Assembly (NCBI GenBank): GCA_045598705.1
Contig: JAZLMM010000017.1
Location: 1 to 64,000 of the forward strand
Direction: 5' to 3'
Source: Scatonaster sp045598705
Lineage (GTDB): Bacteria; Bacillota; Clostridia; Saccharofermentanales; Saccharofermentanaceae
DNA: 64,000 bases
A program made the translations under genes and the position numbers. Below, piece by piece: positions 1-8,218 of the stretch. Under the pieces are notes generated by a model that searched no databases, was not told the origin of the DNA, and saw only the letters and a list, made by a program, of their open reading frames with translations. Within the stretch, counting starts at the first letter, position 1; each line of letters opens with the position of its first letter.

Positions 1-195
1 AGAAACATCGGTCTGGGCGATGCCTGCATCTTCGATGGCCTGCTTGGCAAGCAGACCCATGTCCTTGATGATTTCTTCCATGGAGCGGTCTGCATTCGTC
101 TTGATGCTGAGCTTGTTGAGAAGCTCACCATTTTCCGAGACCACGCCGGCCTTAATATTTGTTCCCCCAAGATCAATTCCAACAAAATATGCCAT
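1..195 (-). CDS. ROK-family glucokinase, N-terminal part (runs off the window)
   Basis: Only the first 65 codons are inside the window, and the gene continues beyond base 1. The protein begins MAYFVGIDLGGTNIKAG, the ATP-binding phosphate loop of ROK (repressor, ORF, kinase) sugar kinases. A GAGGAG ribosome binding site lies just upstream of the ATG at 195. ROK glucokinases phosphorylate glucose with ATP in the cytosol. A DNA-binding ROK repressor is unlikely because no N-terminal helix-turn-helix precedes the kinase motif. The exact sugar cannot be told from the fragment. It lies 47 bp downstream of ecfT on the same strand, so read-through is possible. Confidence 0.8.
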   Translation of the reverse strand, partial: MAYFVGIDLGGTNIKAGVVSENGELLNKLSIKTNADRSMEEIIKDMGLLAKQAIEDAGIAQTDVS

Positions 196-242
196 TTCAA
201 AATTCTCCTCTTGTTTTGAAAATCATGCGTTCGTGTTCCATT

Positions 243-1058
243 TTACTTTAGTTTCCAGAAGAAATCTACCACCAATGGCAGGATTGCCGTCATGGTCAGG
301 ATCAGCCCCCATAGGTAGTCGCTCCCCTTCATCTTCAGCGGATGGAGCTTCGTCTTCCCGACTCCTCCACGATAGCATCTTGCTTCCATCGCTGTCGCGA
401 GTTCTTCTGCTCTTTTAAAAGCACTTACAAATAGTGGGACCAGTACGGTTACGTATCCTTTGACACGTTGGAAGATATTCCCAGTGTCATACTCGGCTCC
501 ACGTGAGGACTGGGCTTTCATGATTTTGTCCGTCTCTTCGACCAGCGTCGGGATGAATCGTAGTGCAATGGAGATGGTCATCGCCATCTCGTTGACCGGC
601 ACTTTGATGACCTTGAGTGGTTTTCCCAATGATTCTAGTGCATCGGCGAACTTCAGTGGAGTTGTCGTCAGTGACAACAATATACTCGTTGCCATGATAA
701 GCAGGATCAGCCTACATGCCAGCATAACGGCCTGTTCCAGCCCTCCTGTCGTAATCTTCAGAATGCCCCAACTCCAGAGTTCTTCGCCGGAACGGATCGT
801 GAATACATTGATCACGAATATGAAGGCCATAATGAATATAATCGGTCGAATCGACTTCAGGATCTCGATAAACGAGATTCGTGAGAGCAATGCAAGAAAG
901 AGGACCACGGCAAAAGTCGCCAGCATCGCAACCGGTCGATTCGCCATGAAGATCGTGACCATATAGAGGATGAACAGCAAGACTTTCACGCGCGGATCCA
1001 GCTTATGTAGGACCGAGTTGCCGTTCACATATCTTCCGATGCTGATATCCTTCATCAT
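243..1058 (-). CDS. ecfT: Energy-coupling factor transporter transmembrane protein EcfT
   Basis: This 271-aa membrane protein is the T component of an ECF vitamin/metal importer. It links the two ATPase domains to interchangeable substrate-binding S subunits. The sequence opens with the usual ISIGRYVNGNSVLHKLDPRVK segment and has several hydrophobic helices. The C-terminal half carries the coupling-helix region, with short Ala-Arg/Ser-Arg-Gly elements (AQSSRG near residue 183 and AMEARCYRGG near 224). The start overlaps the stop of the fused ATPase gene by 4 nt (ATGA), which indicates translational coupling. A GGAGGTGA ribosome binding site precedes it. No S component is visible nearby, so this is probably a group II (shared) module. 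Confidence 0.93.
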   Translation of the reverse strand: MMKDISIGRYVNGNSVLHKLDPRVKVLLFILYMVTIFMANRPVAMLATFAVVLFLALLSRISFIEILKSIRPIIFIMAFIFVINVFTIRSGEELWSWGILKITTGGLEQAVMLACRLILLIMATSILLSLTTTPLKFADALESLGKPLKVIKVPVNEMAMTISIALRFIPTLVEETDKIMKAQSSRGAEYDTGNIFQRVKGYVTVLVPLFVSAFKRAEELATAMEARCYRGGVGKTKLHPLKMKGSDYLWGLILTMTAILPLVVDFFWKLK

Positions 1059-2857
1059 GAGGGAGTCACCTCCCTGTCTTCACCAAACAGCAAGGACTCC
1101 GCGGCTTCCTTCACATCGAAAGCCAATTCATCTGCATAGGGGAAATCTTTCTTCAGTGCCATCATAGTCCGCATCAGTACCGGCGCATCCAGTCGCATGC
1201 TTAAGTAGTCGGACTGTGAAGAGAAGAGTTTTCTTGGTGTGCCGAAGAACGTCTGTTGCCCTTGTTTCAGGACTAGAACGCGATCTGCTATCTGAGCCGC
1301 TTTGTCCATGTCGTGCGAAACCAGTACGATTGACTTCCCTTGCTTGCGCAATGTCTCAATATAGCCGAAGATTTCCTGCTGACCGACAGGATCTAAGCCT
1401 GCCGCAGGTTCATCCAAGATTAGGATATCCGGCGCCATCGCGAGAATTCCTGCGAAGGCTACGCGTCGCTTCTGGCCGCCTGAAAGTTCGAATGGGGAGC
1501 GCTTCAGCACGCCCTCGTCTAGTCCGACCAGTGGCAACGCTTCCATCATCAGCCTTCTACATTTCTCCTCGTCATAACCAAGCTTCTTTGGCCCGAACAG
1601 TATATCTTTCTCAACCGTTTCTTCGAATAGCTGATACTCCGGATATTGGAAAAGCAGCCCCACATGCTTACGAATCTTCTTGATGTCCGTATTTCTATCG
1701 GTCGTAATGAATGTCTTCGTCTCTTCATCCCAGATTTCAACTGTTCCCTCGGTGGGACGCAAAATACCGTTCAGATGCGAGATGAGGGTCGTCTTACCAC
1801 ATCCGCTATGGCCGATGACCGCGACGATCTCACCCTTCTTCAAATCAAAAGAGATCTCGCTGATTGCATTCGGCGACTTCTTATCGTATCGATATGCTAG
1901 ATTGTTGACGCGCAGAACGACTTGTTCAGAAGGTTTCTCCTTCTCAGTCTTCGAACTTTTCGTAGCGAGGCACTGATTCTTTCGGATAATCTGGCGCATC
2001 GCTTCCAGTGCTTTCTCTTCCGATTCAAAGTCACGCTGATCGATGGGCGTATTCGTTCGTTTGGCAAGTTCCCAGAGAAGTTCAGCCCACTTTGGGAGCT
2101 CAAGACCTAGTTCACGAATCAGTTCTACTTGTGAGAATACTTCGGACGGGGTGCCCGACACACGAATGCGTCCATGTTCCAAGACAAGGACACGGTCCGC
2201 GCGATATGCTTCATGCATATCATGCGTGATATGAAGGACCGTGATTCCCTTATCCTCCCGCATTCTTGAGACAAGATGCAGGAATTCGTCTCGTGCTTTC
2301 GGATCTAACATGGACGTGCTCTCATCTAGGATCAGTAGATGTGGCTCCATTGCCAGCACACCAGCAATCGCCAGTCGCTGTTTCTGCCCGCCGGACATGG
2401 CCGAAGGTTGCTTATCCGCCTGCTCAAGAAGACCAACATAACCGAGTGCTTTCTCTACACGACGAGCAAGTTCTGGTAGTGGAACCGACAGATTCTCCGG
2501 TCCAAATGCTACATCTTCTTCAACAGTGGTCCCCACGATCTGATTATCTGGATTCTGGAATACCATGCCGCAATGGCTGCGAATCGTCCAGAAGTTCTCA
2601 TCATCATCTGCATTTAACTCAAAAATATTGATTTCGCCTTCATCTGGGAACTCAAGCAGATCAACCATCTTCGCAAGTGTTGACTTGCCGGATCCATTGC
2701 GTCCTAGGATTGCGACATACTCGCCTTTTCTAACAGAAAAAGACACATGATCCACCGCCGTCACGTCTGTGCCGTCATTCGTGGTATACGAAAAGACCAG
2801 TTCCTTGGTCGAAACCGTCTGTTCATAAGATGAATTGGTTAGGTCTTTGACCTCCAT
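1055..2857 (-). CDS. ECF transporter ATPase, EcfA1 and EcfA2 fused in one chain
   Basis: The 600-aa protein carries two complete ABC ATPase domains in tandem. Domain 1 has Walker A GRNGSGKST (residues 52-60), signature SGGQKQR and Walker B LLILDES. Domain 2 begins near residue 315, with Walker A GHSGCGKTT, signature SGGQKRR and Walker B ILILDEP. In most Bacillota these are two separate genes of about 280 aa between rplQ and ecfT. Here both sit in one frame joined by a charged linker (about residues 280-315) rich in Lys and Glu. The protein powers uptake by the EcfT/S-subunit complex on the cytoplasmic face. The catalytic glutamates are present in both halves, so both sites look competent. It lies downstream of the ribosomal operon past a hairpin. 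Confidence 0.93.
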   Translation of the reverse strand: MEVKDLTNSSYEQTVSTKELVFSYTTNDGTDVTAVDHVSFSVRKGEYVAILGRNGSGKSTLAKMVDLLEFPDEGEINIFELNADDDENFWTIRSHCGMVFQNPDNQIVGTTVEEDVAFGPENLSVPLPELARRVEKALGYVGLLEQADKQPSAMSGGQKQRLAIAGVLAMEPHLLILDESTSMLDPKARDEFLHLVSRMREDKGITVLHITHDMHEAYRADRVLVLEHGRIRVSGTPSEVFSQVELIRELGLELPKWAELLWELAKRTNTPIDQRDFESEEKALEAMRQIIRKNQCLATKSSKTEKEKPSEQVVLRVNNLAYRYDKKSPNAISEISFDLKKGEIVAVIGHSGCGKTTLISHLNGILRPTEGTVEIWDEETKTFITTDRNTDIKKIRKHVGLLFQYPEYQLFEETVEKDILFGPKKLGYDEEKCRRLMMEALPLVGLDEGVLKRSPFELSGGQKRRVAFAGILAMAPDILILDEPAAGLDPVGQQEIFGYIETLRKQGKSIVLVSHDMDKAAQIADRVLVLKQGQQTFFGTPRKLFSSQSDYLSMRLDAPVLMRTMMALKKDFPYADELAFDVKEAAESLLFGEDREVTPS

Positions 2858-2895
2858 CTAACGTCTCCCTTTAGAAAAATCGAGAATAATAGACA

Positions 2896-2928
2896 AAGTG
2901 ACGGATGGCGTTTGCCGATCCGTCACTT
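2896..2928 (-). terminator. Hairpin closing the ribosomal protein operon
   Basis: A perfect 11-bp inverted repeat (AAGTGACGGAT and its complement) surrounds an 11-nt loop in the gap between rplQ and the ECF genes. On the minus strand only a weak T-rich stretch follows, so it may be a leaky terminator or a stabilising 3' hairpin. Confidence 0.6.
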
Positions 2929-2961
2929 GCTACTTGTTCCAAGTTTGTCTCGGACAGCTTC

Positions 2962-3528
2962 TTACTCAGCAAATGTGAGGAGAGCCATCTCGGAAGCGTC
3001 ACCGCGACGTGCGCCGAGCTTCACAATCTTTGTGTAACCACCCTTGTGGTTAGCCAGTGCCGGTGCAATCTCATCGAAGAGAATGTTAACCGGGTTAACT
3101 GTGTTGCCCTCAGCATCGTGGGACTTTCTCAGCCAGTAAGCAGCGCGCTTACGAGCATTCAAACGAGAAGGAGCATCAACCTTGATGGTCTTCTTGGTTA
3201 CCGCACGATCTACTACATCGTACTTCTTACCATTCTTGGAAGTCTTGGAAACCAGAACCTTCTTGCCCTTGTCGTCAAGCTTTGCAGCAGAAACTGTAAC
3301 TTCCTTCTCTGTGTAGTTGTTCATCTCACGGATTGCATCTGCAACCAGCTTATCCATGATCTTAGATACTTCTTTTGCACGAGCAAGAGTTGTCACAACA
3401 TGCTTTCTGTTCTCAGCGAGTGCCTTTCCGTCTTCCTTTACCGGGCAAACAACGAGTGATGTTGCCAGATTTCTCAAGATCGCATTACGCTGATCGCTTG
3501 CTCTTCCTAATTTTCTGTAACCTGCCAT
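2962..3528 (-). CDS. rplQ: 50S ribosomal protein L17, enlarged
   Basis: L17 lines part of the 50S subunit near the exit-tunnel opening. The N-terminus (YRKLGR, then RNAILRNLATSLV) and the C-terminus (LANHKGGYTKIVKLGARRGDASEMA) match the family. The protein is 188 aa, while typical bacterial L17 is about 115-130 aa. The extra residues fall in two places: a short stretch after residue 28, and a long Lys-rich stretch of roughly 65 residues between the two conserved halves (about residues 70-140). The reading frame is open and the flanks are intact, so this is an expansion and not a frameshift. It is the last gene of the ribosomal cluster, with rpoA upstream. Confidence 0.95.
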   Translation of the reverse strand: MAGYRKLGRASDQRNAILRNLATSLVVCPVKEDGKALAENRKHVVTTLARAKEVSKIMDKLVADAIREMNNYTEKEVTVSAAKLDDKGKKVLVSKTSKNGKKYDVVDRAVTKKTIKVDAPSRLNARKRAAYWLRKSHDAEGNTVNPVNILFDEIAPALANHKGGYTKIVKLGARRGDASEMALLTFAE

Positions 3529-3583
3529 GGGTTATACCTCCTGTAAATTTAAAAATATCCTAGCGTGCCCGCAAGCTCGCTAT

Positions 3584-4537
3584 TTAGTCCTCGACATCTG
3601 CGAGAGACAGTTCCATATCGTCAAGTTTCTGGATAACTTCTTCCAGAGATTTCTTGCCGAGATTACGGACCTTCATCATTTCGTCCTCAGACTTTGCAAC
3701 CAGATCACCAATCGTATTGATACCTGCACGCTTGAGGCAGTTGTATGTACGAACGGAGAAATCCAAATCCTCGATCACGATATCGTGAGTAGAATTCTTG
3801 CTTGCGCTGTCATCGGAATCACGGAAACTCGGACCGTTCGTAACATCAGTCAACGCTGTGAACAGACCCAAGTGCTCACGCAGGATCGCAGCAGAGGAAG
3901 AGAGTGCTTCGTCTACTTTAACTGTAGCATCTGTCCAAACTTCCAATGTCAGACTGTCAAAGTCTGTGCGCTCACCTACACGAGTGTTCTCAATTTTGTA
4001 GTTAGCCTTCTTTACCGGAGTAAAGATGGAGTCGATTGCGATCACGCCGATTGTCTGTGTAGCAGGCTTGTTCATGTCTGCTGTGGCATAACCACGGCCC
4101 TTACCAATCGTCAGTTCAATGAAGAGACGACCTGCTCCATTCATGGTAGCAATCACATGATCTGGATTCATGATCTCGACTTCTTCGTCATGAACGATGT
4201 CACCGGCAGTAACCACACCAGTCTTGCCCTCATCCATGCTGATGTAGACAGTCTTTGGTGTATCTACGTGAAGCTTCGCGCGAATGCCCTTAACATTAAG
4301 GATAATCTCAGTCATATCCTCGATGACACCTGGGATTGTGGAAAATTCGTGATAAACACCTTCTACACGGATAGATGTGACCGCTGCACCCGACAAGGAA
4401 GAAAGAAGCACGCGACGGAGGGAGTTACCCAGAGTCGTACCGTAGCCACGCTCAAGAGGAGCTACTACATATTTACCGTAGGAGCCATCTTCGCTCAGTT
4501 CAACACATTCAATTGTCGGCTTCATAATTTCAATCAT
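3584..4537 (-). CDS. rpoA: DNA-directed RNA polymerase subunit alpha
   Basis: The 317-aa alpha subunit dimerises to nucleate RNA polymerase assembly, and through its C-terminal domain it contacts UP elements and activators. The N-terminal domain shows LERGYGTTLGNSLRRVLLSSL. The C-terminal domain has the helix-hairpin-helix segment containing RAGINTIGDL and LGKKSLEEV. Length is normal. A strong AGGAGG site precedes the ATG at 4537. The position between rpsD and rplQ is the standard Clostridia order. Confidence 0.98.
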   Translation of the reverse strand: MIEIMKPTIECVELSEDGSYGKYVVAPLERGYGTTLGNSLRRVLLSSLSGAAVTSIRVEGVYHEFSTIPGVIEDMTEIILNVKGIRAKLHVDTPKTVYISMDEGKTGVVTAGDIVHDEEVEIMNPDHVIATMNGAGRLFIELTIGKGRGYATADMNKPATQTIGVIAIDSIFTPVKKANYKIENTRVGERTDFDSLTLEVWTDATVKVDEALSSSAAILREHLGLFTALTDVTNGPSFRDSDDSASKNSTHDIVIEDLDFSVRTYNCLKRAGINTIGDLVAKSEDEMMKVRNLGKKSLEEVIQKLDDMELSLADVED

Positions 4538-4580
4538 ATAAATCCTCCTAGCGCTTTATGCAAGCAACACGGTGCACTAA

Positions 4581-5198
4581 TTATTTCGAGTACAACTCGA
4601 CGATCAGTGTTTCCTTGACCTCAAGATCAACATCTTCACGAGCTGGCTCTCTTACGATGGAGCCTGTCAGTGTCTCTTCATTGAAGGACAACCACGCCGG
4701 TACCGGACGGCTGTTCGACAATGTCTCGAACTTAGAAGACTTTCTAGATGTTTCCTTCACTGCGATTGTGTCGCCAACCTTTAATGTCATGGAAGGAATA
4801 TTAGCCTTCTTACCATTTACGAGGAAATGTTCATGAGAAACTAACTGACGAGCTTCTGCACGAGAGGAAGCAAGACCAAGACGATAGACGATGTTGTCGA
4901 AACGAAGTTCGAGAAGCTCAAGGAGATTCTCACCGGTCTTACCCTGCTTACGCTCAGCGCGTGCATAGGTAAGTCTGAACTGCTTCTCCAAAACGCCGTA
5001 GAAACGCTTTGTCTTCTGCTTCTCACGAAGCTGTAAACCATATTCTGAAACTTTCTTTCTGCCCTGACCATGCTGACCCGGAGCTGCGCTCTTCTTAGCA
5101 AGTGCGCACTTCGCAGAGTAGCATCTCTCACCCTTGAGGAAGAGCTTGTCTCCTTCTCTGCGGCAGAGTCGGCAGGTTCCTTCTGTATATCTAGCCAT
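4581..5198 (-). CDS. rpsD: 30S ribosomal protein S4
   Basis: S4 is a primary 16S rRNA binder that starts 30S assembly. The protein has 205 residues with the S4 RNA-binding domain around residues 90-155 (RLDNIVYRLGLA-like core written here as RFDNIVYRLGLASSRAEARQLVSHEHFLVNG). The N-terminus keeps four cysteines (C9, C12, C26, C31), the zinc-binding form of S4. Many other bacteria have the cysteine-free form. It is co-transcribed between rpsK and rpoA, with a GAGGT site before the ATG. Confidence 0.98.
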   Translation of the reverse strand: MARYTEGTCRLCRREGDKLFLKGERCYSAKCALAKKSAAPGQHGQGRKKVSEYGLQLREKQKTKRFYGVLEKQFRLTYARAERKQGKTGENLLELLELRFDNIVYRLGLASSRAEARQLVSHEHFLVNGKKANIPSMTLKVGDTIAVKETSRKSSKFETLSNSRPVPAWLSFNEETLTGSIVREPAREDVDLEVKETLIVELYSK

Positions 5199-5215
5199 TC
5201 TCTATACCTCCGAAC

Positions 5216-5617
5216 TCAGACTCTTCTTCTCTTAGGCGGTCTGCAACCATTGTGCGGAACCGGTGTAACGTCTTTAATCATAGTTACTTCCAATCCAGCT
5301 GTCTGTAAAGCACGGATTGCGGATTCACGACCCGGACCCGGACCCTTTACATAGACTTCTACTGTACGCATGCCGTGATCAGCAGCCTTCTTACCAGCAT
5401 CCTCAGATGCCATCTGAGCTGCGAACGGTGTACCCTTACGGGAACCCTTCATGCCCATCTCTCCAGCGGATGCCCAAGAGACTGCATTACCCTGCATATC
5501 AGTAATCGTAACGATTGTATTGTTAAATGTTGCGTGAATATGAGCCTGTCCACGGTCAATATTCTTACGCTCTCTCTTCTTCGGTCTAACGGCCGCTTTC
5601 TTAACTGCTTTTGCCAT
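5216..5617 (-). CDS. rpsK: 30S ribosomal protein S11
   Basis: This 133-aa platform protein of the 30S subunit contacts the mRNA exit region. The conserved segments HATFNNTIVTITD, KGSRKGTPFAAQ and the C-terminal PVPHNGCRPPKRRRV tail are present. Length is normal. It lies 12 nt downstream of rpsM and 17 nt upstream of rpsD in the alpha operon. Confidence 0.98.
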   Translation of the reverse strand: MAKAVKKAAVRPKKRERKNIDRGQAHIHATFNNTIVTITDMQGNAVSWASAGEMGMKGSRKGTPFAAQMASEDAGKKAADHGMRTVEVYVKGPGPGRESAIRALQTAGLEVTMIKDVTPVPHNGCRPPKRRRV

Positions 5618-5629
5618 GGGTTCGCCTCC

Positions 5630-5998
5630 TTACTTCTTCTTGCCAGCGATCGTACGCTTCGGACCCTTACGAGTACGAGCATTCGTCTTTGTGCGCTGAC
5701 CACGAACAGGAAGTCCCATTCTGTGACGACGGCCACGATAGCAACCGATTTCTGTCAGTCTCTTAATGTTCAGGGAAACTTCACGACGAAGATCACCCTC
5801 TACGTTGTAATTGTTCTCGATCTGATCACGAATCTTAGCGATATCGTCCTCAGAGAGATCCTTGACACGTGTGTTCGGATCAATCTGGGTGTCTGCAAGA
5901 ATACGATCAGAACTTGTCTTACCAATGCCATAAATGTACGTCAGAGCAATCTCTACTCTCTTGTCATTTGGCAGATCTACACCGGCAATACGAGCCAT
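5630..5998 (-). CDS. rpsM: 30S ribosomal protein S13
   Basis: S13 sits at the head of the 30S subunit and contacts the P-site tRNA and bridge B1. The 122-aa protein starts MARIAGVDLPNDKRVEIALTYIYGIG and ends in the usual basic tail. The start at 5998 is preferred over an in-frame ATG 15 nt earlier, because the ribosome binding site GGAGGTAC lies between the two and fits the later ATG. Confidence 0.97.
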   Translation of the reverse strand: MARIAGVDLPNDKRVEIALTYIYGIGKTSSDRILADTQIDPNTRVKDLSEDDIAKIRDQIENNYNVEGDLRREVSLNIKRLTEIGCYRGRRHRMGLPVRGQRTKTNARTRKGPKRTIAGKKK

Positions 5999-6065
5999 TC
6001 TGTGTACCTCCATGAATGAATCTAAAATGTTGTTTCGTATATATATGACATGCTGATGCTAAGAT

Positions 6066-6157
6066 CCTCTCGTATTAGGAGAGGCAGCCGCCTTGGCATA
6101 TGGTGCATGTAATATCCTACAAATGTCCTTCGCCTGCCTTGGACGGAACGTCCGGCA
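6066..6157 (-). other. Two small hairpins in the rpmJ-rpsM gap
   Basis: The 167-bp gap between rpmJ and rpsM is long for this operon. It holds two inverted repeats: CCTCTC/GAGAGG with a 7-nt loop (6066-6084), and TGCC-GGAC/GTCC-GGCA with a 5-nt loop and a 2-nt bulge (6135-6157). Neither is followed by a T-run, so they are not terminators. They could be mRNA processing sites or a translational operator for S13/S4 control, but this is inference only. Confidence 0.35.
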
Positions 6158-6165
6158 GACAAAGA

Positions 6166-6279
6166 TTAACCCTGCTTCTGCTTATGCTTAGGGTCAGAGC
6201 AGATGATCATAACGCGTCCATTACGACGGATAACCTTACACTTCTCGCATATGGGTTTTACCGATGGTCTTACTTTCAT
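6166..6279 (-). CDS. rpmJ: 50S ribosomal protein L36
   Basis: A 37-codon gene encodes a protein beginning MKVRPSVKPICEKCK and ending with a Lys/Gln-rich tail. It has the zinc-ribbon residues C11, C14, C27 and H32 of the zinc-binding L36 type. A GGAGG site lies 8-9 nt before the ATG at 6279. The position between infA and rpsM is canonical. The small size and low complexity make it easy to miss, but the motif and synteny leave little doubt. Confidence 0.96.
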   Translation of the reverse strand: MKVRPSVKPICEKCKVIRRNGRVMIICSDPKHKQKQG

Positions 6280-6350
6280 GTGTCAAACCTCCCTGCTATT
6301 ACTGCTATTTAAACAATACAAAGCCATGCGCTATACGCGCACGCTAAGAT

Positions 6351-6378
6351 ATTATACCAAAATCTCTTGGCGATGCAA
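6351..6378 (-). promoter_or_regulatory. Promoter upstream of rpmJ (alpha operon)
   Basis: On the minus strand TTGCAT (6373-6378) and TATAAT (6351-6356) are 16 nt apart, and the -10 is preceded by TGG (extended -10). It would start transcription about 65 nt upstream of rpmJ, so the rpmJ-rpsM-rpsK-rpsD-rpoA-rplQ segment likely has its own promoter in addition to read-through from infA. Confidence 0.65.
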
Positions 6379-6442
6379 GTGGTTTTTTTGGCTTTTTAAA
6401 AGTTTTTTCGATTGCAAGTAGGAAGCGATAGAAATTCGCCTC

Positions 6443-6661
6443 TTACTTCGCACGCCAGGTGATGCGTCCGCGAGAAAGATCATATGGAGACAGCTCCATG
6501 GTGACACGATCTCCAGGCAGGATCTTAATATAGTTCTGACGAAGCTTGCCGGAAATATGTGCCAATACGATATGGCCGTTCTCCAACTTTACCTTGAACT
6601 TTGCGTCCGGAAGCGCATCCTGAACAATACCTTCTACTTCGATTACATCTTCTTTAGACAT
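6443..6661 (-). CDS. infA: Translation initiation factor IF-1
   Basis: This 72-aa OB-fold protein binds the ribosomal A site during initiation. It begins MSKEDVIEVEGIVQDALPDA and contains HISGKLRQNYIKILPGD and the terminal YDLSRGRITWR motif. Its start overlaps the 3' end of map by 8 nt, so the two are translationally coupled. Confidence 0.98.
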   Translation of the reverse strand: MSKEDVIEVEGIVQDALPDAKFKVKLENGHIVLAHISGKLRQNYIKILPGDRVTMELSPYDLSRGRITWRAK

Positions 6662-7424
6662 TCTTTTCCTCCGTTAGTGTAATAATCTCTGGTCCATTCT
6701 CTGTAATGATGATCGTGTTCTCATAATGTGCCGCATATTTTCTATCACGGGTGACTACTGTCCAATCATCATCTAATAGAGCAATTTCTCTTCTTCCACT
6801 GGATATCATTGGTTCCACGCAGAAGGCCATTCCCTTCACAATGCGTGGGCCATGTCCTGCTCGTCCATAGTTCGGTACATCTGGATCTTCGTGGAGTTGA
6901 TGACCGATACCATGTCCAGTCAACTCTCGAATTACACCATAACCGAAGCTTTCAGCATGCGCCTGTACAGCAGCGGACACATCACCAATCCGATAATCCG
7001 TCGTACACTTCTCAAAACCCTTCCAGAAGCTCTCTTCCGTTACTCGAATCAGTTTCTCTGCTTCTGCGGAAATCTTTCCTACAGCAAAAGTTCTTGCCGC
7101 ATCTGCATGAAATCCATCCAGCGAACAGCATACATCGCATGTAACAATGTCGCCCTCTTTCAAGATCCAATCTTTTCTCGGAATACCGTGAACGATTACC
7201 TCATTCGGGGAAACACAAATGTATCCTGGGAAAGGTGGGTCACCATAGTGAAAAGAAGATGAAATCGCACCATTCTTGTCAAATACACGCTTCGCAATCT
7301 GATCAAGTTCCATGGTTGAGATGCCTGGCTCTACTTCGCGACCTAAGGTAAGCAACGCTTCCTCAACGACCTTGCCGGCTTCTCTCATCTTGTCAAAATC
7401 AGCTTGTGTTTTAATATGAATCAT
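6654..7424 (-). CDS. map: Type I methionine aminopeptidase
   Basis: The 256-aa cytosolic metallopeptidase removes the initiator methionine from nascent proteins. The pita-bread fold residues are visible: HGIP with the catalytic His, GDIVTCDV and DAARTF (metal Asp residues), GHGIGHQLHEDP (metal His), CVEPM (metal Glu) and YENTIIIT (metal Glu). The start is 2 nt after the adk stop codon. Length is normal for type Ia. Confidence 0.97.
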   Translation of the reverse strand: MIHIKTQADFDKMREAGKVVEEALLTLGREVEPGISTMELDQIAKRVFDKNGAISSSFHYGDPPFPGYICVSPNEVIVHGIPRKDWILKEGDIVTCDVCCSLDGFHADAARTFAVGKISAEAEKLIRVTEESFWKGFEKCTTDYRIGDVSAAVQAHAESFGYGVIRELTGHGIGHQLHEDPDVPNYGRAGHGPRIVKGMAFCVEPMISSGRREIALLDDDWTVVTRDRKYAAHYENTIIITENGPEIITLTEEKNV

Positions 7425-7426
7425 GC

Positions 7427-8092
7427 TTACTGCACTTTCTGGAAGCCCATCTCGGACAGCGCTTCACTTGCTTGCTCGAAAGCAACCTCAGGACTGGAAG
7501 AATTGTCAGCGGTGATGACAATTCCTTTTGCCACATAGAAGTCGATCAACGGCTTGGTATTTTCTTCATATGTAACCAATCTTTGCTTTACTGTTTCCGG
7601 CTTGTCGTCGTCACGCTGAATGACTTCTTTTCCGCAAACGTCACATATACCCTCTACTTTTGTAGGACGGGAAACAACATTGAAGCTCTCACCGCAAGAT
7701 GTGCATACACGGCGATTTACTACACGCTCCATGATGATTTCCTGAGGTACGGTGACATTTATGACTGCATCCAATTTTGTATTCTTGGAAGCCAACATCG
7801 CATCGAGTTTCTCTGCCTGTGCAATTGTTCTCGGGAAACCATCCAGAAGGTATCCGTTGGCACAATCAGGCTGCGCCAGACGATCTTCAACCATGGAGAT
7901 CGTCAATTCATCCGGTACCAGTGCACCCTGGTCCATGTACTTCTTTGCTTCCATGCCCAGTGGGGTCTGTTCCTTAATATTCGCGCGGAAAATATCTCCC
8001 GTCGAAATGTGTGTAATCTGATACTCTTTCTTTAATACTGCAGCCATTGTTCCCTTACCAGAACCCGGTGCACCAAGTAAAATCAATTTCAT
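7427..8092 (-). CDS. adk: Adenylate kinase, zinc-LID form
   Basis: It interconverts AMP, ADP and ATP. The 221-aa protein has the P-loop GAPGSGKGT at residues 7-15, the AMP-binding DGFPRT motif, and a LID with four cysteines arranged CxSCG...CDVCG, the zinc-stabilised LID of Gram-positive enzymes. A strong AAGGAGG site precedes the ATG. It sits between secY and map, which is the usual spc-operon order. Confidence 0.98.
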   Translation of the reverse strand: MKLILLGAPGSGKGTMAAVLKKEYQITHISTGDIFRANIKEQTPLGMEAKKYMDQGALVPDELTISMVEDRLAQPDCANGYLLDGFPRTIAQAEKLDAMLASKNTKLDAVINVTVPQEIIMERVVNRRVCTSCGESFNVVSRPTKVEGICDVCGKEVIQRDDDKPETVKQRLVTYEENTKPLIDFYVAKGIVITADNSSSPEVAFEQASEALSEMGFQKVQ

Positions 8093-8121
8093 ATTTCACC
8101 CTCCTTGCGCTTAACGCACGC

Positions 8122-8153
8122 ACAGCCTCGCGTGCCAATGCACACGAGGCTGT
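8122..8153 (-). other. Strong RNA hairpin between secY and adk
   Basis: A 14-bp stem (ACAGCCTCG...CGAGGCTGT with an inner TGTGC/GCACG containing one wobble) closes a 4-nt loop in the 126-bp gap between secY and adk. No T-run follows. It may be an attenuator, an RNase site or an mRNA stabiliser that sets the ratio of ribosomal to downstream products. Confidence 0.55.
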
Positions 8154-8218
8154 AGCAGTATGTTACTTAATTGTTTGTGCATTACCGTTAACCAGCATAA
8201 CACGTTTCCTTTGAAGTC

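Noticed and set aside
3527..4618. 363-codon plus-strand frame opposite rpoA
   Set aside because: Fully antisense to a conserved gene, no ribosome binding site, composition is that of a shadow of rpoA codons. The same applies to the long plus-strand frames opposite rplF, rpsJ and other ribosomal genes.
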